From: Kiloniellaceae bacterium
GTDB taxonomy: Bacteria > Pseudomonadota > Alphaproteobacteria > Kiloniellales > J153
Length of the DNA: 64,000 nucleotides
Reading direction: 5' to 3'
Assembly: GCA_021776095.1 (NCBI GenBank)
Contig: JAJFGO010000006.1
Coordinates: forward strand, 62,001 to 126,000
Shown: positions 59,893 to 64,000 of the stretch, piece after piece
Layout of the letters: each line of letters opens with the position of its first letter
How positions within the stretch are numbered: position 1 is the stretch's first letter
Position numbers and translations under genes: made by a program
The notes under the pieces: model-generated
The model's database searches: none
What the model saw: the letters and a program-made list of their open reading frames with translations, nothing else
What the model was told of the DNA's origin: nothing

Positions 59893-61464
59893 TTGACCCG
59901 AATTCTCACACTTTCGGCCGCAATCTTGCTGGCGGCGACATTGGCCATACCGGTTGCACAAGCCGAGGAGCCCAAAAAGGGCGGCACCCTGGTGATGTCC
60001 ATCCTGGGCACGCCGCGCCACCTCAACCCCGCGGTCCAGTCGGGTATCGCCACGGGCGAACCGGGAACCCAATTGTTCGCCGCCCCCTTGCGTTACGACG
60101 ACGGCTGGAATCCGCAGCCCTACCTGGCCAAGTCCTGGTCGGTTTCCGATGACGGCCTGACCGTGACCCTTAATATTGTCGAGGGCGCGACTTTTCACGA
60201 CGGCCATCCCATTACCTCGGAAGACGTGGCGTTTTCGATTAAGACGGTGCAGGAAAATCATCCTTTCAAGTCGATGTTCGCCCCGGTGGAGAAGGTCGAG
60301 ACCCCCGACGCGCACACTGCGGTCATCATCTTGTCGCAACCCCACCCGGCCCTGCTTCTTGCCATGTCGTCGCAGCTATTGGCGATCATCCCGAAGCATA
60401 TTTACGGCGACGGTCAGGACCCGAAAACCCACCCGCGTAATTCCGAGAATGTCGTCGGCTCTGGCCCGTTCAAACTGGTCGAATTCATACGCGACCAGCA
60501 CATTATTCTTGAGCGGTTCGAGAATTTCTTCATCGAGGACCGTCCTTATCTGGACAAGATCGTCATGCGTATTATCAAGGACGGGGCGGCGCGCACCATC
60601 GCTCTCGAAAGCGGCGAGATCATGCTGGCGGGTTTCGAGCAAAGCGCGCGCGATCTGAAGCGGCTGTCAAAGAGCGATCATCTGGATGTATCGCGCGAAG
60701 GTTACGCGGCGATTGGATCCATTATCTGGCTGGCTTTCAATACCAAGGAGGGGAAAACCGCTGACAAGGCCGTGCGCCAGGCCATTTCCTACGCCATCGA
60801 CCGCGACTTCATTTTGAAGGCGCTTATGCTGGGCACGGCCGCATCGGCCAAGACCGGCATTCACCACGGCAGTCCCTTCTACGACAGCAGCGTGAACGGC
60901 TACGATCTGGACCTCGACAAGGCCAACAAGATCCTCGACGACGCCGGCTACGCCAAGGGTTCCGACGGCATGCGCTTCCCTCTGACAGTGGATTTCGGTT
61001 GGGCCACGGTCAAGCCTTTCGCCGAATACATGAAACCGCAATTGAAGAAAATCGGCATCGACGTCACCGTGCGCGCCTCCGCCGATTTCCCCACCTGGGC
61101 GAAGCGGATTTCCAACCATGAATTCGATATGACCATGGACAACGTCTTCAACTGGGGCGACCCGGTTATCGGCGTGCACCGGACCTACGACAGCGATAAT
61201 ATCAAGAAAGGCGTGATTTGGTCGAACACGCAGCAATACTCGAACGCCCGCGTGGACGAATTGATGAAGCTGGCCGGTTCGACCTACGACCAGGAGAAAC
61301 GGAAAAAATATTATGCTGAATTTCAGCAAATATTGTCCGACGAATTGCCGGTCTATTGGTTGTTCGCGGGCCCGTATCACACGGTCGCCAATAAAAAATT
61401 GGGCAACCCGCCGAACACGATCTGGGGCACCTCGGCGCCATTGGACCGGGTCTATCTGAAGTAA
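59893..61464 (+). CDS. ABC transporter substrate-binding protein, family 5 (peptide/nickel/opine type)
   Basis: KGGTLVMSILGTPRHLNPAVQSG...DGLTVTLNIVEGATFHDGHPITSEDVAFSIK; TTG start. Confidence 0.93.
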   Translation: MTRILTLSAAILLAATLAIPVAQAEEPKKGGTLVMSILGTPRHLNPAVQSGIATGEPGTQLFAAPLRYDDGWNPQPYLAKSWSVSDDGLTVTLNIVEGATFHDGHPITSEDVAFSIKTVQENHPFKSMFAPVEKVETPDAHTAVIILSQPHPALLLAMSSQLLAIIPKHIYGDGQDPKTHPRNSENVVGSGPFKLVEFIRDQHIILERFENFFIEDRPYLDKIVMRIIKDGAARTIALESGEIMLAGFEQSARDLKRLSKSDHLDVSREGYAAIGSIIWLAFNTKEGKTADKAVRQAISYAIDRDFILKALMLGTAASAKTGIHHGSPFYDSSVNGYDLDLDKANKILDDAGYAKGSDGMRFPLTVDFGWATVKPFAEYMKPQLKKIGIDVTVRASADFPTWAKRISNHEFDMTMDNVFNWGDPVIGVHRTYDSDNIKKGVIWSNTQQYSNARVDELMKLAGSTYDQEKRKKYYAEFQQILSDELPVYWLFAGPYHTVANKKLGNPPNTIWGTSAPLDRVYLK

Positions 61465-61558
61465 CCCGGCGGCCCTGGGACCGCCCGGTCTTGTAATTTC
61501 TTGACCGGGCGGTGCTCTGGGCAAAGGTCAGGCCTTCGCACGGGGGAATTTTCACCGC

Positions 61559-62533
61559 ATGGGTGTTTGGAACACAATCGCGAAGCGAGTGGGTTACGGC
61601 CTGCTGTTGCTCGTCGCGGTTTTGATCCTCAATTTTGTCCTCATCTCGATCGCACCCGGAGACATTGCCGATACCATAGCGGGTGATATGGGCGGTGCCG
61701 ATGCGGAAGTGATGGCGGAAATCCGCACCCGCTACGGCCTCGATCAGCCGTTTTACGTTCAGCTGTGGCGTTATCTATCGGGGGTCGTCATGTTCGACCT
61801 GGGTCATTCCTATTTCTTCAACACGCCGGTCACGACCTTGATTTTGGAAAAGCTGCCAGCAACGCTGTTGCTGGTTTTTTCCGCGCAGATATTGGCCGTC
61901 ATCGTCGGCACCCTGTTGGGCGTTATGGCCGCGAAAAAACCTAATGGCCCCCTTAGTCTCACGGTGACGTTTCTGTCGTTGTTCGGGTTTGCCGCCCCCG
62001 TGTTTTGGACCGGTATCCTGCTCATCATCCTGTTTGTCTCTATCTTTCCTGTGTTTCCGGTCGCGGGCATGGTTGACGTGACTGTCGAGGGCGGATTTTT
62101 TGTGCAGGCGCTCGACGTTCTGCATCATTTGACATTACCCATGATCACACTCGCCTCCATATTTCTGGCGCTTTACAGCAGGCTGGCGCGGGCATCTATG
62201 CTCGAGGTCCTGGGCGCGGACTATGTGCGGACCGCGCGCGCCAAGGGCGTTCCTGAGCGGGTGGTGCTCTATAAGCACGCGCTGCGAAACGCCTTGGGAC
62301 CCGTGGTCACAGTGGCGGGCCTGCAGTTCTCGGCGGTCATTTCCGGAGCCGTAGTTGTGGAAGCCGTGTTCAGTTGGCCGGGGCTTGGAACCTTGGCTCT
62401 GCAATCCATTCTGGCGCGCGACACCCCCACGATTATGGGCATCCTGTTCTTCTCATCGTTCGTCGTGATCATCGTCAATATATTGACGGATATCGCCTTG
62501 CGGCTCATCGACCCGCGCATAAAGTCGGGATAG
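61559..62533 (+). CDS. ABC transporter permease (DppB type)
   Basis: LLLLVAVLILNFVLISIAPGDIADTIAG...VVVEAVFSWPGLGTLALQSILARDTPTIMG. Confidence 0.94.
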   Translation: MGVWNTIAKRVGYGLLLLVAVLILNFVLISIAPGDIADTIAGDMGGADAEVMAEIRTRYGLDQPFYVQLWRYLSGVVMFDLGHSYFFNTPVTTLILEKLPATLLLVFSAQILAVIVGTLLGVMAAKKPNGPLSLTVTFLSLFGFAAPVFWTGILLIILFVSIFPVFPVAGMVDVTVEGGFFVQALDVLHHLTLPMITLASIFLALYSRLARASMLEVLGADYVRTARAKGVPERVVLYKHALRNALGPVVTVAGLQFSAVISGAVVVEAVFSWPGLGTLALQSILARDTPTIMGILFFSSFVVIIVNILTDIALRLIDPRIKSG

Positions 62534-62543
62534 GAACAGGCAG

Positions 62544-63443
62544 GTGGCGGAATCGGCAGCAACTGAAGGGGTGATGGATCAAGAGCCTCTGGAGCTCAAG
62601 ATCACCCACCCCTTGTCCGAGATGGCGACCATGTTCTTCAGGAATTATGCCGCCGTGGCGGGTCTCGTGCTGCTGATACTCATCATCCTGTTCACCTTTC
62701 TGGGCCCTTACATCCACACCACCGATCCTTTCGAAATGGTTTGGTCGCCCTTCACCCCACCCGGCGAGGAAGGCTTTCTCCTGGGAACCGATTACCTTGG
62801 CCGCGATATTCTCGCGGCCATGATGGCCGGCGGACAGGTATCCATGGCCATCGGTCTGGCCGCGGCGGTCATATCCGTTGTCATCGGGGTTACCGTCGGC
62901 GCCTTCGCCGGTTACTACGGCGGTGTGATCGAGGAAGCGCTGATGCGCTTTACCGAGTTCTTTCAAGTGCTGCCGACACTTTTGTTTTCCATGGTGATTG
63001 TGGCGTTGTTCGGCGCATCGCTGTTGACGGTGACACTGGCCATCGGCGTGGTCAGCTGGACCGCGGTCGCCCGTGTCACCCGCTCGGAATTCCTGCGCAT
63101 TCGCGAGCTCGAATACGTTGCCGCCGCACGCTCGGGCAGCGCCCGCGACGGGTACCTGATTTTCCGGGTTATCCTGCCCAATGCCCTGCCACCGATCATC
63201 GTTCAGGCCAACCTCATGGTCGGTTCGGCGATCCTGTTCGAAGCGGCGCTCAGCTTTTTGGGGCTGAGCGATCCCAACGTTATGAGTTGGGGGCAGGTGA
63301 TCGGCTCCAACAGGCCCTATATTCTGGACGCGGGATTTGCCGTCGCCATTCCCGGATTCGCCATTTTCCTTACGGTCTTGGCCATCTCGCTTATCGGCGA
63401 CGGTCTGAACGACGCGCTCAATCCGAAGCTTCGACAGAGGTGA
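62544..63443 (+). CDS. ABC transporter permease (DppC type)
   Basis: EGFLLGTDYLGRDILAAMMAGGQVSM...LEYVAAARSGSARDGYLIFRVILPNALPPIIVQ; GTG start. Confidence 0.94.
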   Translation: MAESAATEGVMDQEPLELKITHPLSEMATMFFRNYAAVAGLVLLILIILFTFLGPYIHTTDPFEMVWSPFTPPGEEGFLLGTDYLGRDILAAMMAGGQVSMAIGLAAAVISVVIGVTVGAFAGYYGGVIEEALMRFTEFFQVLPTLLFSMVIVALFGASLLTVTLAIGVVSWTAVARVTRSEFLRIRELEYVAAARSGSARDGYLIFRVILPNALPPIIVQANLMVGSAILFEAALSFLGLSDPNVMSWGQVIGSNRPYILDAGFAVAIPGFAIFLTVLAISLIGDGLNDALNPKLRQR

Positions 63444-64000
63444 TCGCGGTGGCTGAAGATCCTCTCTTGAGCGTCAAGGACATCGTTGTCGATTTTAAGA
63501 CCCGCTACGGAAACGCCCGGGTACTGGATCATGTGACGCTGGACGTCAACAGCGGCGAGATTCTCGGCATCGTTGGCGAATCCGGCTGCGGCAAGTCGAT
63601 GACGGCCCTGTCGATCATGGGTCTAGTCCCCAACCCGCCCGGCAAGGTCACATCCGGTTCCATCAAGATCGATGGCATGGAACTGGTGGGGATGGATGTG
63701 GACCGCCTGCGCCAGATCCGCGGCAAAGACATCGGCATGATTTTCCAGGAACCGATGACCTCGCTCAATCCGGTCTTTACCGTCGGCGAGCAGATCGCCG
63801 AAAGCGTGCGCTTGCATGAAAATGCCAGGCCCAAGGCGGCCATGGACCGCGCCGTCGAAATGCTCGCGGCGGTCGAAATTCCCGAAGCGGAAACGCGCGC
63901 CAAGGCTTATCCGCACCAATTGTCGGGCGGAATGCGCCAAAGGGTGATGATCGCCATGGCGCTCGCCTGCCGGCCCAAGGTGTTGATCGCGGACGAGCCG
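63440..64000 (+). CDS. ABC transporter ATP-binding protein (DppD type), truncated by window end; missing from the supplied ORF track
   Basis: GTG start overlapping the DppC stop; [54 protein letters not shown]...[25 protein letters not shown]...[27 protein letters not shown]. Confidence 0.93.
   Translation, partial: MIAVAEDPLLSVKDIVVDFKTRYGNARVLDHVTLDVNSGEILGIVGESGCGKSMTALSIMGLVPNPPGKVTSGSIKIDGMELVGMDVDRLRQIRGKDIGMIFQEPMTSLNPVFTVGEQIAESVRLHENARPKAAMDRAVEMLAAVEIPEAETRAKAYPHQLSGGMRQRVMIAMALACRPKVLIADEP

Overview
64 kb window of GC-rich, probably alphaproteobacterial DNA. (1) 1-9.2 kb: respiratory nitrate reductase operon narK-G-H-J-I plus a PpiC-type isomerase. (2) 9.2-10.9 kb: non-coding tract with short TTCCCTGTT repeats, tRNA T-arm-like motifs and a dispersed repeat. 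(3) 10.9-19.4 kb: a giant secreted RHS/YD-repeat gene split by one in-frame TAG. It carries four ~138-aa golvesin/CBM-like repeats inside the RHS shell, a Cys-rich variable C-terminal tip and a small downstream ORF (possible toxin/immunity pair). Next come a decayed duplicate of the repeat cassette, an intact IS6-family element, an IS-truncated outer-membrane beta-barrel fragment, an IS6 relic and a truncated DMT transporter. (4) 19.4-63.9+ kb: a mosaic of catabolic/transport modules. These are PTE/DUF6282 + polar amino-acid ABC transporter; an opine/hydroxyproline-oxidase-like FeS/FAD set + DapA-family enzyme; a probable sulfopropanediol (DHPS) module (LacI, TRAP, HpsN-like, SDR, ADH, SuyA, SuyB); ectoine-hydrolase DoeA/DoeB; a flavin monooxygenase set whose flavin reductase is frameshifted by an exact 20-bp tandem duplication; a BKACE/aminotransferase/HDAC-like/GNAT set; CaiB/acyl-CoA dehydrogenase/TRAP; TPP enzyme/RraA; and a Dpp-type ABC transporter running off the window end. 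IS6-family relics lie at three module boundaries (about 19.1, 29.8 and 39.4 kb). The best candidate for something undescribed is the RHS/golvesin-repeat locus with its tip and small neighbour ORF. All family calls come from reading the translations; no database search was run.
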